64,000 nt of DNA from Anaerolineae bacterium. GTDB lineage: Bacteria > Chloroflexota > Anaerolineae > Promineifilales > Promineifilaceae. Below are positions 40,026 to 48,445 of this stretch, piece after piece. Each line of letters opens with the position of its first letter. Within the stretch, counting starts at the first letter, position 1. The position numbers and the translations under genes are program-made. The stretch spans positions 434,001 to 498,000 of the forward strand of contig JAHDWK010000003.1 in assembly GCA_023382655.1 (NCBI GenBank), given 5' to 3'. The notes under the pieces are model-generated. The model had not been told where the DNA came from, searched no databases, and saw nothing but the letters and a program-made list of their open reading frames with translations.

Positions 40026-42209
40026 TTATGGCGTACTGGCGACATTGAAACTGCTGTCTAGTTCAGCCAACAGTTTATAGCTGCCATCAAAGGCCCACAC
40101 GGTCCAGGTGTAGCTGCCCGGTTTTAAGGGGGGTGTTACGACTAACGATGTATCGGTCGTCGTCTGGTCCAGGACAACGACGGGCGGGAAAGCGGCATCG
40201 TCTACGACGATGACCTGATACGTGACTGCGCCGAGGTAACTTTGCCATTGCAGCACGGGTTCCGGACTGACGGCGGCGCCGTCCGCCGGGGCAACCGGTT
40301 CCAGGACATCCTTGACATAGAAGGCGCTGTTGAGTTGGGCGAGAACGGCCGTTTCCGCATCTTGCGCCCAGACTGTCCAACTGTAATGACCGGGAGCTAA
40401 CGGCTGCTCCACCGCCAGCAGGGGTTCGCTGACGGTCTGGTCAATGACCACTTGCGGCGGGAAGGCCGCATCATCCAACACGATGACGTGATAGTTGACC
40501 GCGCCGGGGAATGTTTCCCACTGCAAGACGGGCTGGCTGTCTACCGATTCCTCGTTTTCCGGCCAGATGGGTTGCAGAGTAGGAACGGCCGTTGTCCCTG
40601 CCACCGACAGCGAGTTAATCACTGCATCCAGCGCCGCCAAATCCGGCGTAAAAGCGGATGCCGGCTGCTCATCAAGCAGGGTTAACGTTTGCGCCAGATA
40701 CCCTTGCCAATCTTCCATGAGCGTCTCCCATTCCGCCTCGCTTAACTGCGGCGAGTCGGGCAAAGCGGGCAGGGTGACGGGGAAGTAGGCGGCTACATAG
40801 GTCGCGCCATCATCCGTCAGCCCCTGGAAGGTGTAGAACAAATCCTGGTTGCTGATCGGCACCGGCCCCTGGCTCAATTGTGTCAGGTAGCGGATGCCCT
40901 GCCCCTCGGCAAAGGACAGATATGCGGCCTGGGCGCGCAGCGTTTGCACGGCGTTGCTGGGCGGCAGCATGGTCAGCCCCAACTGCTCGGCAGCCCCGTC
41001 TGTCAGGAAGTTTTCAAAGAGAGCGGCGTCTGGCTGGTCCGCCAGAAGCTGCTGCAGAGCGGCCACAATAGGCTGCACTTCTTCGTTCAAACCGGCCGCT
41101 GGGTAGATATGAATCTGGGCTTCAGGCGGCAGATACAGGCCCAACGGCGCATGTTCCTGCGGGCTACTGTTGTAGGCAAAGGTGAAGACGATATGTTCGG
41201 GCGGCGCCCACATCATGCCTGGCCCTGGTTCGGCCGGTCGCGCCGGGACCAACTCCGGCCATACGCTGTCGCCGGCTGCCTGATCAAAGGTAAATGTCGC
41301 GCCGAGGAAATTGACGTCCTGACGGCCGTTTTCGCCAACGAAAATCGTGCCGTCCAGTTGATTGCCCCACAAGCGATGAATGGGAACCTGGAACAAAGCC
41401 GACGGTGCGGAACCCGTCAGTTGGTTGAAGGAGAGGTCAATTTCAGACAGAGCGGCCAGTTGACCGAGGCCAAAAGGGATGCTGCCGGCAAGCTGGTTGT
41501 CGCGCAGGCGGATGGTTTCTAAGGCAGTGTCGGCCAGGGATTCAGGAATCGCGCCGCCGAGCTGGTTGTAGGAGAGATCGAGGTTGCGCAGCGTGGCAAT
41601 CTTGCCGATCTCCGCCGGAATGGGGCCGCTGAGCTGGTTGTAGGGCAGAGTGAGCCATTCCAGGGCGGGCAAATCACCGAGGATGGTGGGCAGCGCGCCG
41701 TTGAGTTGGTTGACGGACAGATCAAGCTGCACCAGGTTGGCTAAGCGGCTGATTTCCGGCGGGATTGCACCCGTGAGGGCATTGTTGTGCAGGTCCAGCA
41801 CGCGCAGCCCGGGCAGATCGGCCAGGGCGGCAGGCAGTGGACCTTGCAGGTTGTTGAAGAAGAGAGCCAGGGTGTCTACATGGTTGCCAGCGCAGGTAAC
41901 GCCGTACCAACTGCAAGGGGTGTTTGTTGCCAGCCAGCCGGTCTGGTCAACCCAGGCCGGGCCGTTGGCCGCCTGGTAAAAGGCGACCAATGCTTGACAT
42001 TCGGCAGTGGGAATTTCGGTCACGGCCGCGCAGTCGAAGGTGTTGTTGGTGACGGGGGTAGGCACGATTGGGGTAACGGCCGTCTCCGCAACCGTTGCCA
42101 CGACCTCGCCCGCAGCCAGTCCTACTTCCGTTTGGGTTGGCCCGTTGCAGCCAGCCAAAAGCAGGATGATGAACAATATCATGATCATTTTTACAGATAT
42201 ACGAGGCAT
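40026..42209 (-). CDS. Lipoprotein with plant-type leucine-rich repeats and two C-terminal FN3-like repeats
   Basis: A 727-residue surface lipoprotein. Signal peptide with lipobox LLLAG-Cys near residue 20, then a Thr/Val-rich linker. Residues about 60-110 resemble the plant LRR cap (WLATNTPCSWYGVTC), followed by about seven repeats of the form LxxLDLSxNQLxGxIPxxL typical of plant receptor-like kinases. The middle (about 330-555) is homologous to the lipoprotein encoded at 46005-46853 (shared LTQxxQxxxPIxNxxLxYTxQGLTxDG). The end carries two similar beta modules (PVLQWETFPGAVNYHVIVLDDAAFPP and PVLQWQSYLGAVTYQVIVVDDAAFPP). ATG 42209 has GGAGG upstream. Regulon site 4 drives it. It probably binds surface ligands. 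Confidence 0.88.
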   Translation of the reverse strand: MPRISVKMIMILFIILLLAGCNGPTQTEVGLAAGEVVATVAETAVTPIVPTPVTNNTFDCAAVTEIPTAECQALVAFYQAANGPAWVDQTGWLATNTPCSWYGVTCAGNHVDTLALFFNNLQGPLPAALADLPGLRVLDLHNNALTGAIPPEISRLANLVQLDLSVNQLNGALPTILGDLPALEWLTLPYNQLSGPIPAEIGKIATLRNLDLSYNQLGGAIPESLADTALETIRLRDNQLAGSIPFGLGQLAALSEIDLSFNQLTGSAPSALFQVPIHRLWGNQLDGTIFVGENGRQDVNFLGATFTFDQAAGDSVWPELVPARPAEPGPGMMWAPPEHIVFTFAYNSSPQEHAPLGLYLPPEAQIHIYPAAGLNEEVQPIVAALQQLLADQPDAALFENFLTDGAAEQLGLTMLPPSNAVQTLRAQAAYLSFAEGQGIRYLTQLSQGPVPISNQDLFYTFQGLTDDGATYVAAYFPVTLPALPDSPQLSEAEWETLMEDWQGYLAQTLTLLDEQPASAFTPDLAALDAVINSLSVAGTTAVPTLQPIWPENEESVDSQPVLQWETFPGAVNYHVIVLDDAAFPPQVVIDQTVSEPLLAVEQPLAPGHYSWTVWAQDAETAVLAQLNSAFYVKDVLEPVAPADGAAVSPEPVLQWQSYLGAVTYQVIVVDDAAFPPVVVLDQTTTDTSLVVTPPLKPGSYTWTVWAFDGSYKLLAELDSSFNVASTP

Positions 42210-42260
42210 CTTTACCTCCCAGGCAGATACCATCATCCGCCTTATTTCAAGTTAAGTTTG

Positions 42261-42307
42261 GGTATAGTTTAAGGGTAAGGGGAACGGCCGTACTCTATCC
42301 AAAGTTA
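42261..42307 (-). promoter_or_regulatory. TAACnnnnGTTA regulon promoter, site 4 (LRR lipoprotein, N28)
   Basis: Minus strand: TAACTTTGGATA (42307-42296, one mismatch in the dyad), G (42295), 28 bp, TATACC -10 (42266-42261). Start near 42254, leader about 45 nt. Confidence 0.65.
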
Positions 42308-42348
42308 GGCTCGTGGTTATATCTTGCCGGAAGCGGGCAAAATCACCG

Positions 42349-44649
42349 TTAAGGCTGTGGGCTAAAGCCAATTTCATCCAGATAGACCGCCCCGTCTGCG
42401 TCGCCCGCGAACAGGAAACGAATGGCTATGAGTTGGTCCGGCCGGAATGCCGGATTAGCCGACTGAAAGGCGCTTAAGGGCAGGGTGTAGGTTTGTAAGA
42501 CCACTTCCTCCGGCGTGATGTTGTCGGGGAAACCGTTCAGTCCATACAACCACGCCGCTTTGACCAGGTGGGCGGGCAGGGGGGGCATGATGGGGGCAAA
42601 GTCGCTTAAAGGCAGGCGGGCGGTCTGGCCTACGGCCGTTTCCAACTCCACCATGATCTCCCCCACCGCCGCTTCACTGGGCACACTCGCCAGCGCAAAT
42701 GTGAGCGCGGACTCTGGCATCAGCCCCCAGGCGGCGGTTTTTTCGGCGGGCAGGGTGATTTCGTAAACAGGCTGTGAACCGGCCTCCCAGGCCAGAAGCA
42801 GCGCCTTGTTGCCCTGAACGCTCTGCCCGTCGCGCAATTTCAACGCTTCTACTTTGGCGATGGCCATATCCTGAGCAGCGGCCTCTGCCCCGGTCACGTC
42901 TGTCGCGGCTAAGGTGGCGCTGCCATTATTGGTATCCACCCGGATGAACGGCTCTTCTTGAAGTTGGGTGGCGATGAGTGTGTCCGGCAGCCAGTTGGCC
43001 GTTGTGCCCGGATTGGCAAATACTTCGCGGTAGCCTGTTTCATCCTTCAGCGCGGCGTTGAGGAAGCTGGTGATCAACGTTTTGGCCGCCTGCTGTTGGG
43101 CGACGGCCGTCAGCAGCGGTGCACGGTTGAGCAGCAACGAGTTGTAAAATCCCCGATCTTCCACGCCCCAGACGGCGTTGAACTGGCCGTGATTGGCCTG
43201 GTAGACGTAAGCCAGCGCCTTGAAGCCGCCCGGATTGTCATTCAGGCGAGCGCGGTTGTACTGTGGCTGCCCGTAGAGCATAAAAGTGTCGCTGTCATGG
43301 CCGCCCGCCAGCAGCAGGTAGTTGGCCTCATCCAGGGTAGGTTTACGCCCGCCCGGCCCGCCATAAGCGTCTGAGGGGGCGATACCCACCACGCCGCGAA
43401 TGCCAAACCCGAAGTCATCGGGAGTGGACACAGCCGATACCGGGGCCATTGGCTGCCGGTTCAAATACTCGGCCCAGGCCACCGCCTCGCCGCCCCGCGA
43501 ATGGCCGATGAGGGCAATGTGATCCATGTCCACTTTGCCGTTGAACGGGTTGCCCGGCGTCTCGTGCCAGCCTTGCCACTGCGCCAGATGTTGTAGCAGC
43601 AGCCAGGCACGCAGCGGCATTTCCTCGAATTCGCCGTCAAAAAAGACCAGGCCGTTGGTGAAATTTTCGTCTACGGAAACGGCGATGTACCCCTGGGTGG
43701 CCAGATGTTCGCCCAGGTAAGCGTAGCCGGGGTCGGAGAAATCGCTCATGGGGTGGTTGCCATGCACGATGAGGACGAGCGGGAATGGCCCCTCACCTTC
43801 CGGGTACCAGACCGTGCCGTTGAGCGGCAGTTGCGTGAAATCAAAGCCCCAATACCAGCGGAAGTAAGCATTGACCGGGTTGCTATAACCGGCAAAGATG
43901 GCCGAGCCATCCACGACGGGGGTGGTTAAGTCAGCCTCAGCGCTAAATTCGGGGCGACGGCCGTCCACACCGCTGCCATAGGTGAGGGTTTGCACGGTAT
44001 AGGGGCCGGGTTGGCTGGGATTTTCCAGGGTGAGGGTGGGGGTCACGGCCGTGTCCGGCAGTGCCGCCACATACCCATCAAAACCAGGGTTGATCACCCA
44101 AATGGCAAAGACCAGGGTGAGCAGGGTGGGAATGCCGAGAAGGACGATTTTTGTGGGGCGGGTACGGTGGTCCAGCCGCGCCAGGGTCACCATCATCACT
44201 GTGAATCCCGTCAGCACAATGGCAATTTCACCCGCAATTGGCAGAGTGATTGATTTGAAAAAACTGTCCGGCCAGAGCATATCCCCGGCCATATAAATGA
44301 ATACGCCGCAAATCCGGCCAATGGGCACTGGCGGTACGGTTTGCAGCGCCCGTGTGCCCCAGGCAAAATGCACCAGACGGAACAAGAGTCCCAACAGGTT
44401 CCACAGCAGGATGGCCAACCCTTCCCCGGCGAAAACGATGGCAAAACCGAGGAAGCCCATGACGACCATACCCACCAGTCGTGGGACACCAAGCGAAACT
44501 TCCAATCCCAAAAGGGCAGAAACGATAATGGCGGCCGCCATAACACCGTTGGCAAAACTGCGGAGGGCGATCAACCAGGTGGACGGCCGTACGGGAACCA
44601 CTGCCACCGGGATCGCATTTTCAGCTAGAGGAATAGCAGGCGTCGTCAT
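42349..44649 (-). CDS. Membrane-bound alpha/beta hydrolase
   Basis: A 766-residue protein. About five membrane helices occupy residues 25-190. The extracytoplasmic part has an alpha/beta hydrolase core: an oxyanion strand region FPLVLIVHGNHPMSDFSD, the nucleophile elbow IALIGHSRGGEAV, and a following acidic and His candidate pair (LLLAGGHDSDTF and YVYQANHGQFNA). The C-terminal 180 residues are a beta-rich domain ending in AVYLDEIGFSPQP, like carbohydrate-binding or jelly-roll modules. It resembles chlorophyllase/cutinase-type hydrolases, but the substrate is unknown. ATG 44649 has GGGAG upstream. It follows the 52-aa membrane gene by 18 bp, both under regulon site 5. Confidence 0.88.
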   Translation of the reverse strand: MTTPAIPLAENAIPVAVVPVRPSTWLIALRSFANGVMAAAIIVSALLGLEVSLGVPRLVGMVVMGFLGFAIVFAGEGLAILLWNLLGLLFRLVHFAWGTRALQTVPPVPIGRICGVFIYMAGDMLWPDSFFKSITLPIAGEIAIVLTGFTVMMVTLARLDHRTRPTKIVLLGIPTLLTLVFAIWVINPGFDGYVAALPDTAVTPTLTLENPSQPGPYTVQTLTYGSGVDGRRPEFSAEADLTTPVVDGSAIFAGYSNPVNAYFRWYWGFDFTQLPLNGTVWYPEGEGPFPLVLIVHGNHPMSDFSDPGYAYLGEHLATQGYIAVSVDENFTNGLVFFDGEFEEMPLRAWLLLQHLAQWQGWHETPGNPFNGKVDMDHIALIGHSRGGEAVAWAEYLNRQPMAPVSAVSTPDDFGFGIRGVVGIAPSDAYGGPGGRKPTLDEANYLLLAGGHDSDTFMLYGQPQYNRARLNDNPGGFKALAYVYQANHGQFNAVWGVEDRGFYNSLLLNRAPLLTAVAQQQAAKTLITSFLNAALKDETGYREVFANPGTTANWLPDTLIATQLQEEPFIRVDTNNGSATLAATDVTGAEAAAQDMAIAKVEALKLRDGQSVQGNKALLLAWEAGSQPVYEITLPAEKTAAWGLMPESALTFALASVPSEAAVGEIMVELETAVGQTARLPLSDFAPIMPPLPAHLVKAAWLYGLNGFPDNITPEEVVLQTYTLPLSAFQSANPAFRPDQLIAIRFLFAGDADGAVYLDEIGFSPQP

Positions 44650-44667
44650 GGGCAAAACTCCCTGTGT

Positions 44668-44826
44668 TTAATTCGTGGTCTGGCGACTGTGCCAGAATTT
44701 GTAAATGGCAAAAGCGACCAGCAACAGAACGGCCAGCAGCGCCGAAACGGGCGGTGCGATCATGGCCGTAAACAGCACCAAAAGTGCGGCAATGATACTC
44801 AGTGTACTTTCTTGTTTGTCGTTCAT
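44668..44826 (-). CDS. Small membrane protein, 52 aa (below usual length cut-offs)
   Basis: ATG 44826 is preceded by AGGAG at a good distance and opens a frame of 52 codons ending in TAA at 44668. The product starts MNDKQESTLSII, has two hydrophobic helices separated by APP (AALLVLFTAMIAPPVSALLA), and ends KFWHSRQTTN. I do not recognise a family. The match of promoter (site 5), ribosome site and a natural membrane protein makes it a convincing gene, 18 bp before the membrane hydrolase, to which it may be a partner. Confidence 0.75.
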   Translation of the reverse strand: MNDKQESTLSIIAALLVLFTAMIAPPVSALLAVLLLVAFAIYKFWHSRQTTN

Positions 44827-44858
44827 TATTGTTTCTCCTGAAACAGGTCTATGACCAA

Positions 44859-44901
44859 AGCATAGTGGCGGACAGTTGATTCTGTCCTCTAACTTTGGTT
44901 A
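44859..44901 (-). promoter_or_regulatory. TAACnnnnGTTA regulon promoter, site 5 (small membrane protein/hydrolase, N24)
   Basis: Minus strand: dyad TAACCAAAGTTA (44901-44890), G (44889), 24 bp, TATGCT -10 (44864-44859). The spacer holds a second dyad GGACAG - 6 bp - CTGTCC (44870-44887). Start near 44852, leader 26 nt. Confidence 0.75.
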
Positions 44902-44926
44902 CGTTCTAAAAGCATAACCCCGGGCA

Positions 44927-44973
44927 TAACCAAAGTTAGAGGCGGGCACGGCCGTTTTCTGCCACACTATTCT
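44927..44973 (+). promoter_or_regulatory. TAACnnnnGTTA regulon promoter, site 6 (membrane protein/lipoprotein, N28)
   Basis: Plus strand: dyad TAACCAAAGTTA (44927-44938), G (44939), 28 bp, TATTCT -10 (44968-44973) inside TGCCACACTATTCTCA. Sites 5 and 6 are mirror images 25 bp apart and serve divergent genes. Confidence 0.75.
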
Positions 44974-45008
44974 CAGGGTTTTCAGGGGGAGACAATTGGA
45001 GGTTGGTG

Positions 45009-45884
45009 ATGAAACAAGTGATAGTCAAAACAATAGATATGGCCTGGCGGGTGTTGGTGGTGGGCATTGGTTACACCCTGGCGTTAATTTTGAGCGGTGT
45101 AGTATTGGGCATGTTGGGGTTGTTGACAGCCGATCCGGATGCCAACGCGATCCCGGTTTTTATGTGGATGTTTTTTGGCAGTGTGGTCATGGGTCTGATG
45201 CTCGGTCTGGTGGCGCGGCGGCTGCCCGCTTCGGCGGCTCGTCACATACTCATCTGGACGGTGCTGCTTTTTGCCAACATCGGTGCGGTCATCATTGAAG
45301 GGTACTTCTTTGTGCCCGACCTGGTGTCTAACGTCTGGGTGACTGTGGCACAGCAGTTTTTGCCTTGTCTGGTCACGGCCGTACTCGTCTACCTACTCTT
45401 TGCTCCCCGCCCCGCAACAACGCCCCCCCTCACCATTCATCGCCCCTGGTATCACTGGCTCTGGCGATTTGTGGTCAGCGCTGCCACCTACCTGGCGGCG
45501 TACTGGGTGTTTGGGGCGATTAACTTTGCGTTGGTAACACGGCCGTATTACGAAGCGCAGGGTTCACCCCTGGCCGTGCCCGATCCCCAAATTACGCTGC
45601 AAGCAGAACTGATTCGTGCCGTGTTGATTGTGCTGTCCGTGCTGCCCTTCCTGCTTACAGCGCAAATGCCTATTCGCCGTCTGGCGGTGTGGAGCGGTAT
45701 GCTGCTGTTCGTCATTGGCGGCATTGTGCCCCTGACCTGGCAGGCGGGTTCGCTGGCACTGCCGCTGCTGCTGGCCAGCGCCATAGAAATCTTTTGCCAG
45801 AACTTTACAACCGGTGTGGTGGCGGCGCTGTTGTTGGGTTGGCCAACGGCCGTTTCTGCCCTTCCACGTCTGCATCCAGCCTGA
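45009..45884 (+). CDS. Polytopic membrane protein of unknown function, 291 aa
   Basis: The protein has about eight hydrophobic helices spread over its length, with two halves of four separated by a Pro/Thr-rich loop near residue 140. No catalytic motif is seen and no family is recognised. ATG 45009 has GGAGG about 7 nt upstream; TTG 45003 in frame is ignored. Regulon site 6 lies 29 bp before the start. The lipoprotein gene that follows, 120 bp downstream beyond a hairpin repeat, may be on the same transcript. Confidence 0.8.
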   Translation: MKQVIVKTIDMAWRVLVVGIGYTLALILSGVVLGMLGLLTADPDANAIPVFMWMFFGSVVMGLMLGLVARRLPASAARHILIWTVLLFANIGAVIIEGYFFVPDLVSNVWVTVAQQFLPCLVTAVLVYLLFAPRPATTPPLTIHRPWYHWLWRFVVSAATYLAAYWVFGAINFALVTRPYYEAQGSPLAVPDPQITLQAELIRAVLIVLSVLPFLLTAQMPIRRLAVWSGMLLFVIGGIVPLTWQAGSLALPLLLASAIEIFCQNFTTGVVAALLLGWPTAVSALPRLHPA

Positions 45885-45933
45885 TTGACAAAGAGTTCAA
45901 CATGGGCGGCAGCCCACCACAATGAATGAAAAT

Positions 45934-45986
45934 TTGTAGGACGATTTTGCAAATCGTCCTGGCGATTTACAAAATCGCCCTACATT
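45934..45986. repeat. Intergenic word-repeat hairpin (gtaggacgatttt type)
   Basis: GTAGGACGATTTTGCAAATCGTCCT forms one stem-loop and, read with the following CGATTTACAAAATCGCCCTAC, a second alternative fold. It lies between the membrane gene and the lipoprotein gene. Confidence 0.65.
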
Positions 45987-46004
45987 TTCAGAGGAGAATA
46001 AAAA

Positions 46005-46853
46005 ATGTTTACGCACAACGATTCGAAATTGATCTGGCAGTGGCTAACCATCTCTCTGATACTCTTGCTGCTGCTTTCAGCCTGTTCGTCTACCGATTCA
46101 ACAGTCACACAGCCTGATCCCACGGCCACATCTGCGCCTGTGGCAACTGCGGAACCAACAGCGACGACGGCGGCAACGGCCGTTCCAGCCACCAATGGTT
46201 CGCCGCAGATTTCTCTGAATACCGGCAGCGTGGCTGATGGCTTCCAAACTGAGACGGTCGCGGCCGTAACGGAGGCGGAAGGTGGCCCTTATTGGGGAGT
46301 GATGCCAGAGTATACGCTCTTGACCTTGCAGGGGTATCCCATCAGTAATCATCTCATGACCCCTCAGATTTTCATCTATCCCGTTGAGGAGCTGAAGGAA
46401 GTCAATGAAAGCACCATACCGATCATCACTTCGTTGCAAACGCTGCTCCAGTCGCCGCAGGAGATCCCCCTCATGCCCTTCCTGCCGCTGTTGAATGCCC
46501 AGCAGGTGATCCATGCGCACGTCCAATACCTGGACTTCCAGGACGGACAGGGGTTACGCTACCTGACCCAGTATGACCAGGCCTTCATACCCATCAACAA
46601 CTACGAGTTGATCTATACCTACCAGGGTCTCACTGGCGACGGAAAGTATTATGTGGCCGCTGTGCTGCCGGTTAATCATCCCAGCCTGCCCGCAGATGCC
46701 AATGTTACCGGGAATGAACCGCCGGAATTCACCAGCGATTTCCCCACCTATCTGACAAATGTGGTCGCTTCCTTGAATCCACAAGCCGCGAACACATTTA
46801 CCCCGGATTTGACCCAGTTGGACGCCATGATGAGTACGCTGGAAATCAAGTAA
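46005..46853 (+). CDS. Lipoprotein sharing a domain with the LRR lipoprotein
   Basis: A 282-residue lipoprotein with signal peptide and lipobox LLLSA-Cys27, a Thr/Ala/Pro linker to about residue 75, and a soluble domain from about 95 to 282. That domain aligns with the middle of the LRR lipoprotein at 40026-42209: both have PE(Y/H)xxxTxxxY, xQIxIYPxxxLxE, YLxFxxGQGxRYLTQ, a PIxNxxLxYTxQGLTxDGxxYVAAxxPV core and a TPDLxxLDAxxxxL end. Function unknown; the two may bind similar ligands. RBS GAGGAG precedes ATG 46005. It probably belongs to the regulon through site 6. Confidence 0.82.
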   Translation: MFTHNDSKLIWQWLTISLILLLLLSACSSTDSTVTQPDPTATSAPVATAEPTATTAATAVPATNGSPQISLNTGSVADGFQTETVAAVTEAEGGPYWGVMPEYTLLTLQGYPISNHLMTPQIFIYPVEELKEVNESTIPIITSLQTLLQSPQEIPLMPFLPLLNAQQVIHAHVQYLDFQDGQGLRYLTQYDQAFIPINNYELIYTYQGLTGDGKYYVAAVLPVNHPSLPADANVTGNEPPEFTSDFPTYLTNVVASLNPQAANTFTPDLTQLDAMMSTLEIK

Positions 46854-46865
46854 TACGCTGTTACA

Positions 46866-46978
46866 TGTCATTCTGGACCCCCTTCGCCCTGCTCAGGGCA
46901 GGCTTCTTCGGTGAGGAATCCCACATGCTGGCAAAGAAGAAGGATTCCTCACTTCGAAGACTTCGTTCGGAATGACAG
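46866..46978. repeat. Long imperfect intergenic inverted repeat (tgtcattc...gaatgaca type)
   Basis: TGTCATTCTGG at 46866 pairs with GGAATGACA near 46970, and inner segments such as GAGGAATCC/GGATTCCTC and CTTCTTCGG/TCGAAG add partial stems. Words like ttcgccctgctcagggcagg make a local hairpin inside it. Confidence 0.6.
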
Positions 46979-46993
46979 GAAGATGGGACACGA

Positions 46994-47012
46994 GCCGGGC
47001 ATTTTGCCCGGC
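46994..47012 (+). terminator. Hairpin in the leader of the alpha/beta hydrolase gene
   Basis: GCCGGGC - atttt - GCCCGGC, 7 bp stem (8 with the closing A-T), lies about 10 bp before the ribosome site AAGGAG of the gene at 47035. It could end read-through or gate expression. Confidence 0.45.
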
Positions 47013-47034
47013 CTGCGGTGAAGGAGAAAACCGG

Positions 47035-48435
47035 ATGAAGAAGTTAGCTTTTTTGTTTGCTATCGTATCCGCGCAGTTGGGCGCGATGCACTTTTATCGG
47101 ACTCGTTCGGCTAAAGGCGTTCCCCTGACGTTTCCCAAGCTGTTTGCCGGGGCACTGGCTCCGTTTCTGGCGCTGTTTGGGCTGCTTGGGGCAGTATTGG
47201 GGCTGATCACCCGTGCGCCGTTTGCGGTGGGGGCCGGCCTGTTTGGGCTGGTGGCTTCGGGGCAGTATGTGTGGCGGGTGGTCACGGCCGTTGGCGATTT
47301 TGACGCCGCTTTTGGCCCAGATTGCCAGGAACGGATTCCTCCCTCCCGGCGAGAACATATGATGGGTGGGCGCTGGACGTGGCGACCCGCCAGACCACCG
47401 GAACCGCGCTGGCAGCAAAACCTTTGTTTTGCGGTTGTTCCCGGCGCAGGGGAACAGGGGCGCCCGCTTTTATGTGATCTCTGGCGGCCGCCGGTGAACA
47501 TTCCCCCATCCGGGTTGGCGTTTATCTATCTGCATGGCAGCGGCTGGCACTTTTTGGACAAGGACAAGGGCACACGGCCCATGTTCCGTCAGTTGGCCGC
47601 GCAGGGGCACGTGGTCATGGATGTAGCCTACCGCCTCTGCCCGGAGACGGACTGGCGCGGGATGCAGGCAGACGCCAAACGGGCCATCGCCTGGATGAAA
47701 ACCAATGCCGCTCATTTTGGCGTTGACCCGGCGCGGGTTGTGATTGCCGGTGGCTCGGCCGGTGGGCACCTGGCGTTGCTGACCGCTTACACGAGCCAAC
47801 AAGCTGATTTGCGCCCGGCGGATATTGGCAACGTTGATTTGTCCGTCTGTGGCGTGGTTTCCTGGTATGGCCCGACCGATATGCGCGTCTATGACGCCTT
47901 TGCCGGGCAAAAATTTAATACGATTGTCGAGGCCAACCAGGCGTCCTCATCGGGCTGGCTGACGGAATGGCTGAACAAACAGATCGGGATGGAGACAACG
48001 ACACCTACCACCTGGCAGCCGGGCATGACGGTGCAAGAGAATATGATGCGTGGGCTGTTTGGCGGCACGGTGAATGAGGCGCCCGACGAGTTCCGTTGGG
48101 GGTCGCCCATCACCCATGTTGGCCCGCACTGCCCGCCCACGCTGCTGCTGCAGGGCGCGGATGATTTTCTCGTCTCCGCGGAAGCGGTGCGGCTGTGCGC
48201 GGACAAACTCCGGCAGGCGGGTGTGCCGGTGGTGCATGTGGAATATCCGCAAACGGACCATGCCTTTGACCTGATTTTGTCCCGGCTTTCGCCAGCGGCG
48301 CAGGCAGCATTGTATGAGACGGAGCGTTTCCTGGCTTTGTTGGCGGCAAAACCGGTGGGGAACGGCCGTCAGGCTACCATGCCTCCTCTCTTCACCACGC
48401 TTCACGAACCCGCCGCAGAGAAGGTTCCGGTATGA
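47035..48435 (+). CDS. Alpha/beta hydrolase fold-3 (HSL-like) with N-terminal membrane segments
   Basis: A 466-residue esterase/lipase-type protein. Residues 1-85 contain two to three hydrophobic segments, then a hydrolase domain: oxyanion motif YLHGSGWHF (HGSGW in place of the usual HGGGW), nucleophile elbow GGSAGGHLALL, acidic residue in QGADDFLVS and His in QTDHAFDLI. This is the hormone-sensitive-lipase arrangement. The natural ester is unknown. ATG 47035 has AAGGAG upstream. It is followed after 10 bp by a serine hydrolase of the class C beta-lactamase type, so they are probably one operon with the two genes after it. Confidence 0.9.
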   Translation: MKKLAFLFAIVSAQLGAMHFYRTRSAKGVPLTFPKLFAGALAPFLALFGLLGAVLGLITRAPFAVGAGLFGLVASGQYVWRVVTAVGDFDAAFGPDCQERIPPSRREHMMGGRWTWRPARPPEPRWQQNLCFAVVPGAGEQGRPLLCDLWRPPVNIPPSGLAFIYLHGSGWHFLDKDKGTRPMFRQLAAQGHVVMDVAYRLCPETDWRGMQADAKRAIAWMKTNAAHFGVDPARVVIAGGSAGGHLALLTAYTSQQADLRPADIGNVDLSVCGVVSWYGPTDMRVYDAFAGQKFNTIVEANQASSSGWLTEWLNKQIGMETTTPTTWQPGMTVQENMMRGLFGGTVNEAPDEFRWGSPITHVGPHCPPTLLLQGADDFLVSAEAVRLCADKLRQAGVPVVHVEYPQTDHAFDLILSRLSPAAQAALYETERFLALLAAKPVGNGRQATMPPLFTTLHEPAAEKVPV

Positions 48436-48445
48436 TGGGGAGAAA

